A stretch of 64,000 nt of DNA from Artocarpus heterophyllus (taxonomy: Eukaryota > Streptophyta > Magnoliopsida > Rosales > Moraceae), in contig CM046332.1 of NCBI GenBank assembly GCA_025403435.1, positions 2,922,981 to 2,986,980 on the forward strand. The letters are read 5' to 3'. Every line of letters starts with the position of its first letter. The stretch's first letter is position 1. The notes under the pieces are model-generated. The model worked only from the letters and a program-made list of their open reading frames with translations. It had not been told where the DNA came from and searched no databases. Below, in pieces: positions 1 to 11,764 of the stretch. A program made the position numbers and the translations under genes.

Positions 1-518
1 TCTTCTCTTTCTTTCTCCCACAAACCCACCCAAAATAGGAAGAAAAAAGCAGCGCCTGCCTCTCCCTGCCAGTCCCTTTCTGGTTGCCATTGCTATGCAC
101 TCGTCGGTCAGAAGAGTTCACTGCCGCTTGAACCTTCTGTTGCCAGAGTAGCTCTTGCTAACTCGCCACTGGCTGCTATGGAGAGCAGTGGGAAGCCAGC
201 AATTTCAAAGCACCTCAATGTGATTTCGGTGCCGTCCGACTCCGCTACCTCCGACCGACAACATCCTCGTGTGACCCACATCGAGAGTAGCAAGAACCAC
301 CCCCTCATTGATCCGATCATCGCCGGATTCCTTTGCGCCACGATACCTTCCTTTTGGCAGATTTCCCCAATTTTTCAGCAAACCAGGCGCAGTTTTAGGA
401 AGCCACCATTGGAAACACACTTCCCTTGCCGAGAGCTTCATTTTACTACCCACCTTGACCAACAATTGACCACCACCTTTGTTGGTCAACTTCAGTCTTT
501 GCTGGTCAACACTGATCA
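1..518 (+). other. Unclassified GC-richer segment with an open frame of unknown meaning
   Basis: This segment is visibly richer in G and C than the rest of the window. It opens with a pyrimidine-rich stretch (TCTTCTCTTTCTTTCTCCC) that looks like a plant 5' untranslated leader. A frame from ATG 178 stays open to 549, so its last codons lie inside the Copia LTR that starts at 519. The 123-residue product is rich in Ser, Pro and His, with no signal peptide, membrane segment or motif that I recognise. An antisense frame (519-205) is open over the same stretch, so openness alone proves little. It could be the first exon of a host gene cut by the LTR, or older repeat DNA. Confidence 0.3.
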
Positions 519-2436
519 TGTTAGAACGGATGTCTTAAGGATTAAATGATGTAATAAGTTTTTAGAGACATTTAATCAATAAAGAGTTCATTTATTATTC
601 ATATATCAAATGTTGTCTTCTTTATGTTCATTTTTGTTAAATGCATGATAAGCAAACAAAAGCATGAGATTGCTAGTCTAAACCTTTAAGAACGTGCATA
701 TGATGGATAGATCATACAGAAGACATGAACCTTAAAAGTAATAGCCTAAATGATAAGATCCGCATTTGAGGGTATAAAGTTGGGTGCTTTATTCATGTTA
801 AGATTGTTATGTTGTCTGCATCTCTAATAGAAGATGACTTGTCTTGGTCATTAGAGTGGGACTCTGTAAGTAGAAACATTGGTATATTGTCATAGGTGAC
901 GATATATTGGATCGGGAAAAAAAGTTGAATTGATTTAATTAATAATTTTGTTTGTTTAAATTAATTTACTTTAGATAATCACATGTGTTATGTCTTAATC
1001 TTAAAATGAATAATGGGCTCGTATTCTTAACTTGTGTCTTTTGATGTGCCAAAGGGTGACATCCTGACTTGATGATGGTACGCATACTGGTACATTGGAG
1101 AAATGACTCTTGAATGACGTAGACTCGTTATTCATAGATATGGAATCCATAGTTATTTTGTAGAGTTAATGATATTCTCTTATAGGCATTATCCTGTAAT
1201 TAAAAGACTGAAACGCTCAACCATTCGAATACATAGGTGTAACTGAATGGTATACTATTTATGAATAGTAAGTATTCTAATGGTATGATAATGAAACATA
1301 AGATAAAAATAATCAGGAAGGTAAAGTGAAATTTATCTTTAAGCCGATTATGAATATCCTATAGGGATGTTATACATTATGATATGTCAAGGACGATGAG
1401 CTTATTTGAGCATTGAAATTTTATATAGTTCAAAGGTACAGCTCTAAGCTTTAAGTAGGTAGCGTTAGAGTTAATAATTATAAAATATGTATTTGGGATA
1501 TGTTATTTTATAATTATAGGAGATTGATTTATATATGTCCATCGAAACCCCTTTGCTAGCATATAATAATTCCTATAACAATATAGCATGCTTTTCCTAC
1601 ATATTGGTGACTTATATTAATTATTAAATTGGCTAAAATTTGATAAGAGTGGATTTAATAATTTATGTTATTTTATTGGTTGAATTAATTTTTTGAATTA
1701 TTTTAAGATAAACATGATGAATTATTTGGATAATATTTTATTTGATATGGGATTATCTATATGCGACTGTTTTAATTAGATAACTTCTCTATTGGGTTAT
1801 TTGAATTAAAACTGAGGCTCAATCTAAGATTTTCGTATGAAAATAAGATATTTTGAGATAATTATCGCTCAATCGACAGGCCCGTGGTCGAGTTCGACAA
1901 GTTGGTTTTGGGCTAGTTTGGCATGCCAAACTTGCAATAATTTGGTTACGCGTTTTTGGGGCATTTTTCATTTGGAGTTAATCTAGACTCGAATTTTGAA
2001 GCCTAATCTGATAAGGTTTAACCCTAGATTTGACTACTATAAAAGGGAGCTATTTTTCATTGTTATTTAGATCGTTTGAGAAGCATTGAGTGAGCACTCT
2101 TGTGTGAGAAACTCTGAAAGTCCCAAAGTGCTATTGTTCAACATCTAGAACCTTAACTTTTGGTTTTCTCAAGTGGGTAGAAGAAGAGTCATTGGAGGAA
2201 GATTGTACGGCATGGGACCACCCGCACTCTGATCATGGATAGAGAATAGCATAGAAGACCAACTTATTGAGGCTTTTCTGGAACGTTTTTCTCTTCATAG
2301 ATTTTCTGCGCCTTCGGTATACAAAAGAGATACGTAGGATCTGTCATTAATTTATGTACTTAACATGTCAAACTTGTGTTTTAGAAAAAACAGATTTAAA
2401 ATTTTTAAGATTTCGCTGCGTATAGATTTTCTGATA
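519..2436 (+). repeat. Copia LTR, family 1 (solo or truncated copy)
   Basis: The segment matches the 5' LTR of Copia element I (45103-47012) along its length and in the same order. It begins TGTTAGA and its end aligns with the end of that LTR. Length is about 1918 bp against 1910 bp. No primer-binding site follows, and the 5 bp on each side (GATCA, GGTTA) do not match. It is therefore either an old solo LTR with decayed flanks or the remnant of a rearranged element. The terminal CA is mutated to TA. Confidence 0.8.
2037..2045 (+). promoter_or_regulatory. TATA box of Copia family-1 LTR
   Basis: CTATAAAAG lies about 390 bp before the LTR end. The same place in the intact LTR of element I (46613) carries CTATAAAAT, so the box is conserved between copies and probably marks the U3/R boundary. 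Confidence 0.5.
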
Positions 2437-3727
2437 GGTTAACCCGTGACCCCGCCCCTTAAAACTGACGAAGGTGTATACTAGCCTATTTTTGATGCTT
2501 CGGACGTGTTCGCGATGTTGAAATTGTGAGACAAAATTCTGAAAGGCAAAAAAAAAAAAAAAACAAAGTTTTAAAATTCAGGCTCAATGGTTCCATTTTT
2601 CCAACTGGGGTGCTTTTGCACCTCATTGGACTTTTCGGTAGGAATTTTTACTACCCAAAACTTTTAAATTTTTAAAGAGATATTTTTGTGAAATTTGTGA
2701 TAGAATTTAGTTTCATTGGTTATATTGACTAAAATGAATAATTAGAATTCCCTGTTTGATTGTGAGGTTGATTATTGATTTAATTGATTGTATTAATTTA
2801 TTCATTATCATTATATAAATGCTCTGGTATTATATGAACTATTTCTTATAGGTATAAAAATTTTGATTTAGTTGAAAAATAGTTGTTATGCTGCCAAAAT
2901 TTTGTTAAATTTAACTAAGTTAATAAACTAACCTTTTGAGAGCATGATATTTCCTTGTGGTTTTGACTTTAGGCCGCACCATTGGATGAAGCTATGGCCA
3001 TTTGGAAAATTCCTCCAGGATTGTTAAAAATTTAGATTACTCACTGGGTGCTTATTTGAGGCATAATGGACATGGGTGATTATTTAGAGCACAACAAACA
3101 TTTTCATAATTCTTCCTTTCCCTGTTTTCTTCACTAACAATCGGAACTTGAATGTTAGATTTGACGGCGAGTTTCTAACTTTATATGGGAATAGATTAAT
3201 GTTCTTTTCATGTTTATTTATTTATTTATTTATTCATTTGTTTTAATTATTATACTTATTTTTATCTATGAATTTGAAAACCAAGTAGTTGGTATTCCTA
3301 CTAGGCTCTAGCTCACCCTTCTTTTCCCTAGGTGGTGTTCAATGTGAGCTAGACTGACAGAGTAGCTAGAGTGTCAAGGAGTTTGCAACTAAATTTTTTG
3401 GGTAATACTTTTGGAGGGATCTTCATTTCCATAAAGTTATGTATCTCTTAGAACCTTGATTATCTAAAATAGTATTGGATTATGACTTAAGAATTTCATC
3501 TATATTTACTGTATGCTAAATGTCATGTAACAAGTGGGTGATGAATGATGGACTCTTTGATGAACATATTATTTTATAATAATTATGTGTACTATATCTA
3601 TGTTTGATGATGGACACATTACTATGGATTTAGCAATTAAAAAAATAATATATTTGAGTTTCCACTAAAACCCCACGTTCACAAACCTTTAAAGTTTTAT
3701 CACTAGCCCTAATTTTGGATTGTGACA
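2437..3727 (+). repeat. Putative 5' LTR of gypsy element A, left end not resolved
   Basis: This non-coding AT-rich stretch ends in TGTGACA, directly before a primer-binding-site-like motif and the gag start of element A, so at least its right part should be the 5' LTR. No 3' LTR of A survives in the window for comparison, so the left boundary is a guess: it is set at the end of the Copia LTR. A run of A (about 2549-2564) and a TTTA repeat (3213-3233) lie inside. Confidence 0.4.
3213..3233. repeat. TTTA microsatellite
   Basis: About five copies of TTTA in a row lie within the putative LTR of element A. Confidence 0.7.
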
Positions 3728-3731
3728 AAAA

Positions 3732-3744
3732 GGGTATCAGAGCC
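3732..3744 (+). other. Primer-binding site of gypsy element A
   Basis: GGGTATCAGAGCC matches the plant initiator-Met tRNA type site (TGGTATCAGAGC) except for the first base. It lies 4 bp after the proposed LTR end and about 135 bp before gag. Confidence 0.6.
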
Positions 3745-3791
3745 TAGGTTTGAAAACTCGGAATGTGCCATTGGTCAAACTGGATAAGGCT

Positions 3792-3813
3792 TTATATATA
3801 TATATATATATAT
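3792..3813. repeat. TA microsatellite
   Basis: About eleven TA dinucleotides lie in the leader of element A, between the primer-binding site and gag. Confidence 0.7.
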
Positions 3814-3879
3814 CTTTTAGACTACCATGCATCCTCATTTTTACTAGCACTTTTGGCATATCAAATACAGATTTCTAAG

Positions 3880-4815
3880 ATGCCTCCTAGAATAGAAAGA
3901 AGATGATATCTAATTGGAAGGAATAACCCTAGAGATAGACCACTAACACCACCTCGAGAAAATGTTCCAAACCCACAACTCGTAACACCTCCTGAAAACA
4001 TCCTGAAACCACTCATGGCAATGTTTAAAGCTCTTAAAGGAATGCTAGAATTTGGTGAGACAACCTCAAAGTCTAGAAGGGCTACTAGTTTTAGTGACTT
4101 TGCTAAATTGAATTTGCCTAAATTCAATGGATTGGACAGACCATAAGTGGCCTATAATTGGATCAATGAAATGAAGAGAAAATAGCAAACAAATGGAATC
4201 CTTATGGAATACAGAGCCACTTTTGCTAGTAATTATTTAATTGGTGCAGCGAAAAACTAATGGACAGTTGTTGAGTAGACAAGGATGTAGAGAATATGGC
4301 ATGGGAGTGATTCGAGGATCTTTTTTGATAGAACTATGTAAATGAGCATTAGAGGGCTGAGATGATAAGGTAACTCACCCAACTAAGATGAGGGAGCTCG
4401 ACAGTTGATGAGTACTATAGATAATTTGTTGGGTTAGCATAGTATGCTTATGAGCTTGTAGTGGATCCAATGCTTAGAATAGTGCATTTTAAGAATGGCA
4501 TGAGACTTAATATCAAGGAAAGAATGACAACTATTAGAAACACCTCTTTAGTGGATGTTGTAGCCACTGCTCAGAGTGCTGAGGCAGTTATAGTGGAAAA
4601 TCATGTAAGAAGGAATAAGGGTAGAGGAAATGATTACAAGATGACTAGGAGGAACCAAAACCAATAGCAAGGATAGGGATCCCAAAGTAGTGGAAATAAC
4701 AACAAAGGTAGTGGCTCTTTTGGAAGTGAACACTATGGCCCATTTAGTTTCCACCATTGTGGTCAGGCAGGCCATTTTAGGAGGAATTGTCCAATTCTTA
4801 CGCTAAGTCAGTAGA
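3880..4815 (+). pseudogene. gag: Gag of gypsy element A, decayed
   Basis: The start at 3880 reads MPPRIERR and then meets TGA, where the usual arginine-rich gag start would have CGA. Further stops interrupt the frame, including one after LDRP near 4144 and others near 4260-4400. The longest open piece, 4461-4667, is basic. Near 4740-4800 the plus strand reads HCGQAGHFRRNCP, a CCHC zinc knuckle of the nucleocapsid type whose first Cys is lost. The family role is to coat the element RNA in the virus-like particle. No functional protein can be made. Confidence 0.75.
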
Positions 4816-5099
4816 ATTCTCTACTTTCTCCTAGAGGACCATAAGGTAGTTAGATAGGTTCTGTGTCATTCCAAAGCAATCAAGTTAAAACCGCCCAATC
4901 TCATGGTCCCTCCTAGATATATACTTCTCTTTTTAGCAGCCTTAGTACAAACCGTAATGTCAATTGCAATTTTGAACTTAAGGATATAGATTCAAAACAG
5001 GATATCAAAACCCACAAGCTTTAAGTACTCAAGGGGGCAGGGGTTAGTCTACAGGAGGACCTAGGGCAAGTAGCAGTTGCTAGGATCAAGGACGGGGGA

Positions 5100-5521
5100 A
5101 CAAGGGAAAAGGAAAAGTGCAAACATATGACATGATGAGTACGAAAGAGAATTTTTAGCAACTTACCCATAGTGTCGTTGATGGCATGGTTCTAATTTTT
5201 CGTTCATGGGCCTATGTATTTTTTGATACTGGATTTTCCTATTCCTTTATTTCTATACCATTTGCTAGTTTGTTGGGATTAATTGTTGAGGCCTTTAGTC
5301 CATTGATTTTGAACACTCTGGTCGGAGAAATTTCTAAGGTGTCTACGATATATAGGTCTTGTTGTGTAGTCGCTAACGATCACAAGTTTTCTATTGATTT
5401 GATAGTTTTACCAATGAGCCAATTTGATGTGATTTTAGGTATGGATTTTTTATCTATGTACCAGGCTATAATGGAATGTAATAGGAAGAAAGTGACCCTC
5501 TTTTCAAAAAAAGGAAAATGA
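5100..5521 (+). pseudogene. Aspartic protease domain of gypsy element A
   Basis: The open part, 5186-5521, contains FFDTGFSYSFIS, which fits the retroviral-type aspartic protease active site (D-T/S-G), and then VILGMDFLSMY, the conserved second half of the fold (ILGMDWL in the family). In a working element this enzyme cuts the Gag-Pol polyprotein. The active-site Asp is still present, but the frame is closed on both sides by stops, so this is part of a broken polyprotein. Confidence 0.75.
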
Positions 5522-5662
5522 GTCATTCATCATGATAGTTTAGAGGCAATTGCACCTAGTCCCATTATTAGAGCATGAGTTGGTGGTAGACAGAGACTTG
5601 TTAGCTATGGGAATTTATTTGCCATTGATGGTGAACTAGGAACCACTAATCAATACCCTTGG

Positions 5663-7390
5663 TTGTCTGCGGTGGGTGAATGTCTAGATTTTTTTCCCGA
5701 TGAGTTGCCAGGATTATCGCTAGTTAGAGAGATTGAATTCTGCATTCATTTAGTTCCAAGAGTCCAACCAGTTTCCATTCCTCCTTATCATATGGCACCT
5801 ACTGAACTTGAAGAATTGCCAAAGCAGTTGGATGAGCTTTTAAGTAAAGGGTCTATTCGAAGAATACCTCACCTATTGTTGCACTAGTTCTTTTTACCAA
5901 GAAAGCATATGGGTCTTTAAGAGTTTGTGTGGATTATAAGAAGCTAAACCAAATGACTATAAAGAACAAACATCTGCTATTGAGAATTGGTGAGTTGTTT
6001 GACCAACTTGGAGGATCGAGGTTTTCTTCCATGATCGATTTGAGTCTGAATATCATCAATTAAGACTTCAAGAAGAAGACATTTTGAAGACCGCCTTTAG
6101 GACTCCATATCATCATTTTGAGTTCGAGTCTTGCTTTTTGGGATGACAAATCCCTCTATAGTTTTTATGGACCTTATGAATCAAATTTTTTGACCCTACT
6201 TGGATTGGTTCATGGTGGTTTTTATTGATGATAGTTTGGTGTATTCCAAGACTTGGGAAGAACATGCCAAACACTTAAGGATAGTGTTGCAAACTTTAAG
6301 AGATCATCAACTTTATGCGAAAAGAGAGAAATGTGATTTTTGGATGAATAAGGTCAAATTTTTGGGACTTAATTTCTAATGAAGGTATCTTGGTAGATAT
6401 TGTGAAGGTAAATGCAATGTTGCAATGGGAAATGCCTAATAACATGACAAAAGTGCAGAGTTTTCTTAGTCTAGTAGGGTACTATCATCGATTTATTGAG
6501 AATTTCTCCTGTATTGCTATACCATTGACAAGAGTGACTCGAAAGGGTGACAAGTTTGATTGGAATGATCAATGTGAAGAGGCTTTTGTGGAACTTAAAA
6601 GGAGATTAACTACAACACACATTCTTATTCTCCTAGATAGTGAAAAGCCTTATGTGGTATACACAGATGCTTCAGGTATAGGTTTGGGGTGTGTCTTGAT
6701 GTGACATGGTAGGGTGGTAGCTTATAGTTCTTGTTAGTTAAAGACACATGAAAAGGACAACCCCACCCATGACTTGGAGCTAGCAGCTGTGATCTATGCT
6801 TTAAAGCTATGGAGGTGTTACTTATATGGTGCCAAGTTTAAGCTTTACTCAGACCATAAAAGTTTAAAATATCTTTTCACCCAGTAGGACTTAAACCTGA
6901 GGCAACGATGATGGGTCGAATTCATGGAAGATTATGATGTTTCCTTATAATACTATCCTGGTAAGGCAAATGTTGCAACAATTGCTTTAAGCTGAAAAAC
7001 TCATGCTATCCTAGCCTTGTTGTCCTGTGAAAATTGGAAAAGGTCAAAAGCTATTTGTGAGTATGGCTTTCAATACTATGACAATGCAAATGTCACTTAT
7101 GTTTATAACCTAGTGGCCACCCCTGTTCTTCTCTAGCAAGTACAACATGGTCAATGGCAAGATGAAAAGCTAAGGGACACTTGGAATCAATTATAAAATG
7201 GCAAACAGTTAGAGGGATGGAAGATAAATGCATAAGGTTTTTTACTGTTTAATGGAAAGCTTATAGTACTGGAGGATGCTAACATTTGACAAGCTGTTTT
7301 AAGTAAAGCCCACAAGTCTAAGTGAAGCTATACATCTAGAAGCACCAAAATGTACCATGATCTTAAAAGGTAGTATTGATGGAAGGGGAT
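5663..7390 (+). pseudogene. pol: Reverse transcriptase and RNase H of gypsy element A, plus start of integrase
   Basis: The translated order is typical of Ty3/gypsy. The RT entry region (about 5660-5880) comes first, then the RT core with [11 protein letters not shown] (about 6215-6250), where the two catalytic Asp are kept. The thumb and RNase H linker follow (6390-6600). RNase H starts at VVYTDASGIGLGCVLM (near 6655) and runs through [16 protein letters not shown], with the catalytic Asp and Glu visible. The start of the integrase zinc finger, TKMYHDLKR, ends exactly where element B is inserted. There are many stops and at least two frameshifts. The reading resumes at 18132. Confidence 0.8.
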
Positions 7391-8001
7391 TGTTGATGCT
7401 TACTGTGGTCTGGCGTCAGATCAACACCACGTGCGGTTGTGCACGGCATCCAACTCTTCCTGACTTGCCTCTGCCCGGTCGGGCGCACCTGCAACAAGTG
7501 TCAGTCAATAGACAAGGGTCTCCAATGCTCAAGTCAGGGGTTGCTCGGCAGAGGATGGGAGCTTGTTAAGTGAGAAGGAGTCTCTCTCTCTAGAATGCAA
7601 TAAATGCATCCTATTTATAGGCTACCACTTGGATCGGGTATCAAGTGGGTTTTGCCCACAACCCATGTGTCACATCAAGGCGTGTCAGGTACTAGGTGAC
7701 AAGTGTCACGTCCCTCCACTGATGGATTAGCTTCCATCGGACGGTGAGTTATTTGCTGTTTGTTGGCCTGTGGTGGCGAGTAGCAGCCCACTTTGTGAAC
7801 GAGAATGACCCAACCCGAGCTGGTGCATAGCTCGAGGTGGCAACCTACTAGGGGTGAGGCCCAAGGCCCCTGAGAAGCACCTCGGACGCAGCACACGTTG
7901 TTGTCAAGGTAGGTAGTTTGCTCCCTGGTAGCTCAGCCGAGCTGTTTAGCTGACCACTAGAGTTTGTCTCCTCGATGGTGGCACCGAGCTCACACTCAAC
8001 A
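7391..8001 (-). repeat. 3' LTR of element B
   Basis: It is 611 bp long and aligns with the right LTR at 17487-18131. The main difference is about 34 bp missing after CTGCAACAAG near 7498. A TATA-like CTATAAATAG sits on the minus strand near 7612-7621. Confidence 0.9.
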
Positions 8002-8014
8002 TTAGTCCCCTAGT
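8002..8014 (-). other. Polypurine tract of element B
   Basis: On the minus strand CTAGGGGACTAA lies directly against the LTR. This is where plus-strand DNA synthesis would be primed, and it confirms the minus orientation. Confidence 0.6.
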
Positions 8015-8208
8015 TCACCTGGTCGGTGTTCGGCCGGGTGGACTACGCCAAGTGGGTGAGGTCGGCTAAAAGAAAGAAGACCAAACAACACTTTGAAGCT
8101 GGGTGAGATGAAAGGTAGCGCGGATCAACCGAGGGACACGTGTCGCTCTGCGATCGACTGCATCACCTGGCAGGCGTAATCATGCCCAGATTTTTTGCCT
8201 AAAAAGGG

Positions 8209-8219
8209 CTATAAATAAG
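8209..8219 (+). promoter_or_regulatory. TATA box of the antisense gene of element B
   Basis: CTATAAATAAG reads on the plus strand, opposite to the retroelement's own transcript. It lies about 155 bp before the likely ATG at 8366 of the antisense gene. The spacing suits a TATA-driven start near 8245 and a short 5' leader. Confidence 0.5.
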
Positions 8220-9781
8220 GCCTTTCTTTTTGTCAATTTTATACGACTGAAGTCAAATTCCACATCCAGAGAGTTCTTAGCTGTCGGGCTGTAGTTATTT
8301 ACTCGAAGACTTTATGTTTTCAAGCTACCACAGCCCGATTAGGTAATTTCCTAAGGAGTACAAAAATGAGTGACGTGTCAAATTCCTGGAACATCGACAT
8401 TTCCTGGTCGAAAAGCAGCCTAGGGGCAATTCATCCACCGTTTAGGTTGACATCGAGAATGTTCCTCAGTGCAGGACGGGGCTAGTAGACTCGAACAAAT
8501 ATTGAGGGTTGACTCCCAAACGGTCCTTGAGCAAGAGTTTCTCAACCTGCTAGATGGGGAGAGACCAATTAGGCCGTGCAGGGGTGAGGACCCATACATT
8601 GAAGCAGCGATCGCAGGCTCTTATTGAGTTACCGCCTGGGAGAGATCTGAGCTTCAAGCAACCAACGATGTTTCGAATGCATTCAGCCAGAATTCAGGGG
8701 CCCCAGTCCAGGTGGTAGGCACGATTACAATGGACATCTCCAACGAGGAACGGGCGATTGAGGAGGTAGAGGAGGCAGAGTAGCCAGAAATAGAAGAGGA
8801 CGAACGGGTCTGAATCACCCAGGTTTGGGGGGTGACCACATATAGGGTGACTTGGCCCAGGCAGACCTCAGCAGCGGCCTACACTAGCACTATGATGAAG
8901 TCTCGGCTGGAGGACCTGCGTGTCGAGTTCAACATCCCAGACGACGTGTTCCTCATCATGCTTGAGGAGAATGATTCACCACTGGAGCTGCCCGAGGGGT
9001 GCATAACGCTCTATGCTGAGTTTTTCAAGGCTAGGCTACGCCTCCCATTCCATCCATTCCTCCGCTGGGCACTTAATGATTTTAACGTGTGCCTGGCTTA
9101 ATTAAACCTAAACAGTTACAGGTCGCTAATCGGGATGTACATATTATAGAGGTACCAACGGCAACTGAGATGCCACTGGAAGCATTTAAACAAGTGTACA
9201 AAATGAAGAAGCTTCCTCGGCAGTCCGGGTGGTATTATGTCACCGGCTTCAGGAAAGACTTTATTTTGGGCAACCCCGACTCGGATAAACTCTAGAAGTA
9301 CGAGTGGTTCTACGTCGGGGGCAATTATTTAGCCCAAGCCAGTGAGGTCATCCTTGGTGACTAGCATGTGCCGAGGATGTTCGAACAAGGGCACGTGTGG
9401 TCTAAGAGGCCTTGGGCACCGAGTCATGTGATCAGGGCGGTCAAAGACCTGTTCGAGAAGCAGAAAGCGACCAGGCAGCAGTCCTTCCTGCTCAGGAAGG
9501 AAACCCTATCCGGTTATGGCTAGTTTAGGGAACCCAGCAGAACAAATCCCCCGCCAACCTGCCCTGCCTGGTTGGCCGGGCCGGTGACAATCACCAGGCC
9601 TGGTGCCATGGACATCCCGGGGTCAAGCACTTCTTGATCCGGGTGGCCGACGAGGGAGCCATGTCGTCTAGCTCTGAGGACTCATCGAGTGGCTCCTTCG
9701 ATGCTGGGCCACTCGTGACGGATGAGGACCTCGTGGATGTGATTCGGCTCATTAACCCGTCTCGCCAACTCTGAATCGGAG

Positions 9782-9848
9782 GTTAGCCTTGAGTTTTTTT
9801 TTTTATCCGTGCCGACCTGATTTTGACTTGGGAATTTTTGGCTTGCAG
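9782..9848 (+). other. Likely intron in antisense gene of element B
   Basis: GAG precedes the donor GTTAGC. The intron holds a T-run and ends TTGGCTTGCAG before AGATG. It is 67 bp, short but within the plant range. Confidence 0.5.
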
Positions 9849-10231
9849 AGATGTCTTCACGGCCTAGCACAGTTGCTGAGAGGCAGGCTCTTATGGAGAG
9901 CCTTAGGAAAAAGAAGGGCAAGGCCGTGGAGGTCAGGAGGAAGCATAAGCGGACTCCAAGGACAGAGCTTCCTCCCCGACCTGAGAAGGTACCTGTTACA
10001 GTCCAAGAGCCACCACCCCAGCCTTCGAGGACCAGGGCTTCATCGGAGGAGACACCTGCTGACGACACCACCGTGGTGTCTTCACAAGACCCCCCGAGGA
10101 GACACCCAAACTATCGTCGAATCATCCTAGAGCGTCTCGGGGACGTGATGCCCTAGGAGGACTTTTTGGTGAACCTCCGAGGGGAGGATTTCCAGAGCTT
10201 GTCTGACGTGGCTTTCTGCTTCGCCGCCACG

Positions 10232-10307
10232 GTAAGTGCCTGTCCATCCCAAGCTTTGATCCTTTTACTTTTCATCCTACCGAGCACTGAAGTTTTGTTA
10301 TCCTTAG
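10232..10307 (+). other. Likely intron in antisense gene of element B
   Basis: The donor GTAAGT is perfect and the acceptor is TTATCCTTAG. The 76 bp between are T-rich. Removing them joins the linker to the coiled-coil part. Confidence 0.6.
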
Positions 10308-10906
10308 ACAAGCGCCTCTTGCATTTAACCTACTCATCTGGGTTGAAAGATTTCAACAAGGAGAAAGAGAGGCATAAGAAGACTTTCCTTAGCAAGTTGG
10401 AGGTCGAAAGGAAGCTCGGTGCTAAGAACATTGAGCTAGACCAAATCAAGAAGTCTCTTTCTCAAGCCAAGGAGGAAGCTCAAAAGGCCAAGAAGGATGC
10501 TGCTCAGGCCAAGGCGAAGGCCGAGGAGGCTTTGAGGGAGGCCGGGGAGGCGAAGAACGAGGCTGGTTGGCTCAAAGAGCAGCTGGTGGCTCTGCAGGCT
10601 GAGCACCAGCGATTTTTGGATGAGCTCCCCAGCCGTCTCACACAAGTCGTAGAGGAATTCAAGGCGTCTCTAGAGTACGCCGACTACTACTACTACGACA
10701 TGACAGACCTCCGGGATCATCTGATCTAGCAGCACCCTGAGGCTGAGGGCTTCGACTGGTCGCTCATAGTCGAGCCGGAGCAAGGTGCTGCCCAACAACA
10801 GCAAGGCAAGGTTGTCGAAGTGGACGGCGACGATGATGGAGATGAGCAGAGCGTCGGCGACGATGGAGGCGAGGAAGGCACTGCTGGAGACGAGGATGGC
10901 ACTTAG

Positions 10907-11764
10907 GTTTAATATGTTTTTGTTGCTTTGAATGTCCGGGCTCGGGGGGTGCCCGGTTAATTGTACTTCCCCACCACTATGAATGAAATATATTTTCCTT
11001 GTTCTTCGCTTCTTAGATTCTTGCGTATTATGTTTTTGATTCTTTCCAAGTACGATTATTCTCAGGAAAAAGTATTCATATTTCAGGGTGAGAGGTTTCT
11101 CGGGAACGTAGTTAGACCTTCGTCTGGCCGAGTTAAAATAGACCTCGGTCTCAGAATTAAATTAGGAATCAGACCAAGTTGGATTCTCCTCGGGAGGGGC
11201 ATTCCTAGACCATAGTTTTTCAAGCTTCCATTTTTTCAATTAAAATTGAGGTCGAGTATATTATCTCGATAACTACCGAGTTCATCCGAGTAGGGATGGC
11301 ATCCCTGTTTACTCAGTTGATTTGAGCAGGGATGGTTTCCCTATTTTCTCGATCGAGCAGAGCACAACGGCGTGTGAATACCCTTACCCTATCGCCCCCC
11401 AAGACTTGTCTAAGTTTGAGGAAACTTTACAAGTGTAGAATTCATCGGGCACACAGTTATGCCGAGTGACTCACTGGGTGGTCTGTATGGCGACAGACTT
11501 AGAATCGATGAGGTGTCGATCAGCCCCCAGTCTGGTTAATTAGGATGACTCTCCCTTGTTAGGAGTTGTTGTCTAGTCCTCTAGGCTGGAGTTATGGTGT
11601 CCCTTTTTTGGGTCTATTTATTTCCCTCAAACACATTGCTCAATGGAATGGTGTAGGAAATTTGCATTTCATTGATGTCTAGTATTTACATCCCAGCCCT
11701 ATTTAATAAGCGTAGTTACAAAAGAATTGTGGCCAAAGGTCAAAAAAGGTTTCTGGCTTTAAGC
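10907..11764. other. Non-coding gap between the converging genes of element B
   Basis: The antisense gene ends at 10906 and the polyprotein ends at 11765, so the two genes meet tail to tail here. AATGAAATAT near 10982 could be a plant poly(A) signal for the plus-strand gene. No further coding is seen; the open frame 10961-11215 matches nothing I recognise. Confidence 0.5.

Larger units (their letters stand above)
8366..10906 (+). pseudogene. Antisense gene of element B: Transposase_28-type protein with coiled coil
   Basis: This plus-strand gene is not part of gag-pol. Its middle part (8832-9101) reads FNIPDDVFLIMLEE, then GCITLYAEFFKARLRLP and FHPFLRWALNDFNVCLA, which I recognise as the plant domain called putative gypsy-type transposon (PF04195, Transposase_28). 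The next part (9089-9295) has RQSGWYYVTGF. A basic, proline-rich linker (9851-10156) follows. Then comes a long Lys/Glu/Ala coiled coil (10320-10650) and an acidic Asp/Glu/Gly tail ending at TAG 10904-10906. Two likely introns fit the plus strand only. In-frame stops (such as 10727-10729) and frameshifts break it. Its function is unknown; such genes are typical of Tat-lineage elements. Confidence 0.7.

Noticed and set aside
205..519. Antisense frame of 104 residues in the first segment
   Set aside because: It is antisense to an equally open frame and matches nothing I recognise.
4765..4780. GGCAGGCC in gag of element A as a further copy of the GC-rich unit
   Set aside because: It encodes GQAGH of the zinc knuckle and stands alone; coincidence is enough.
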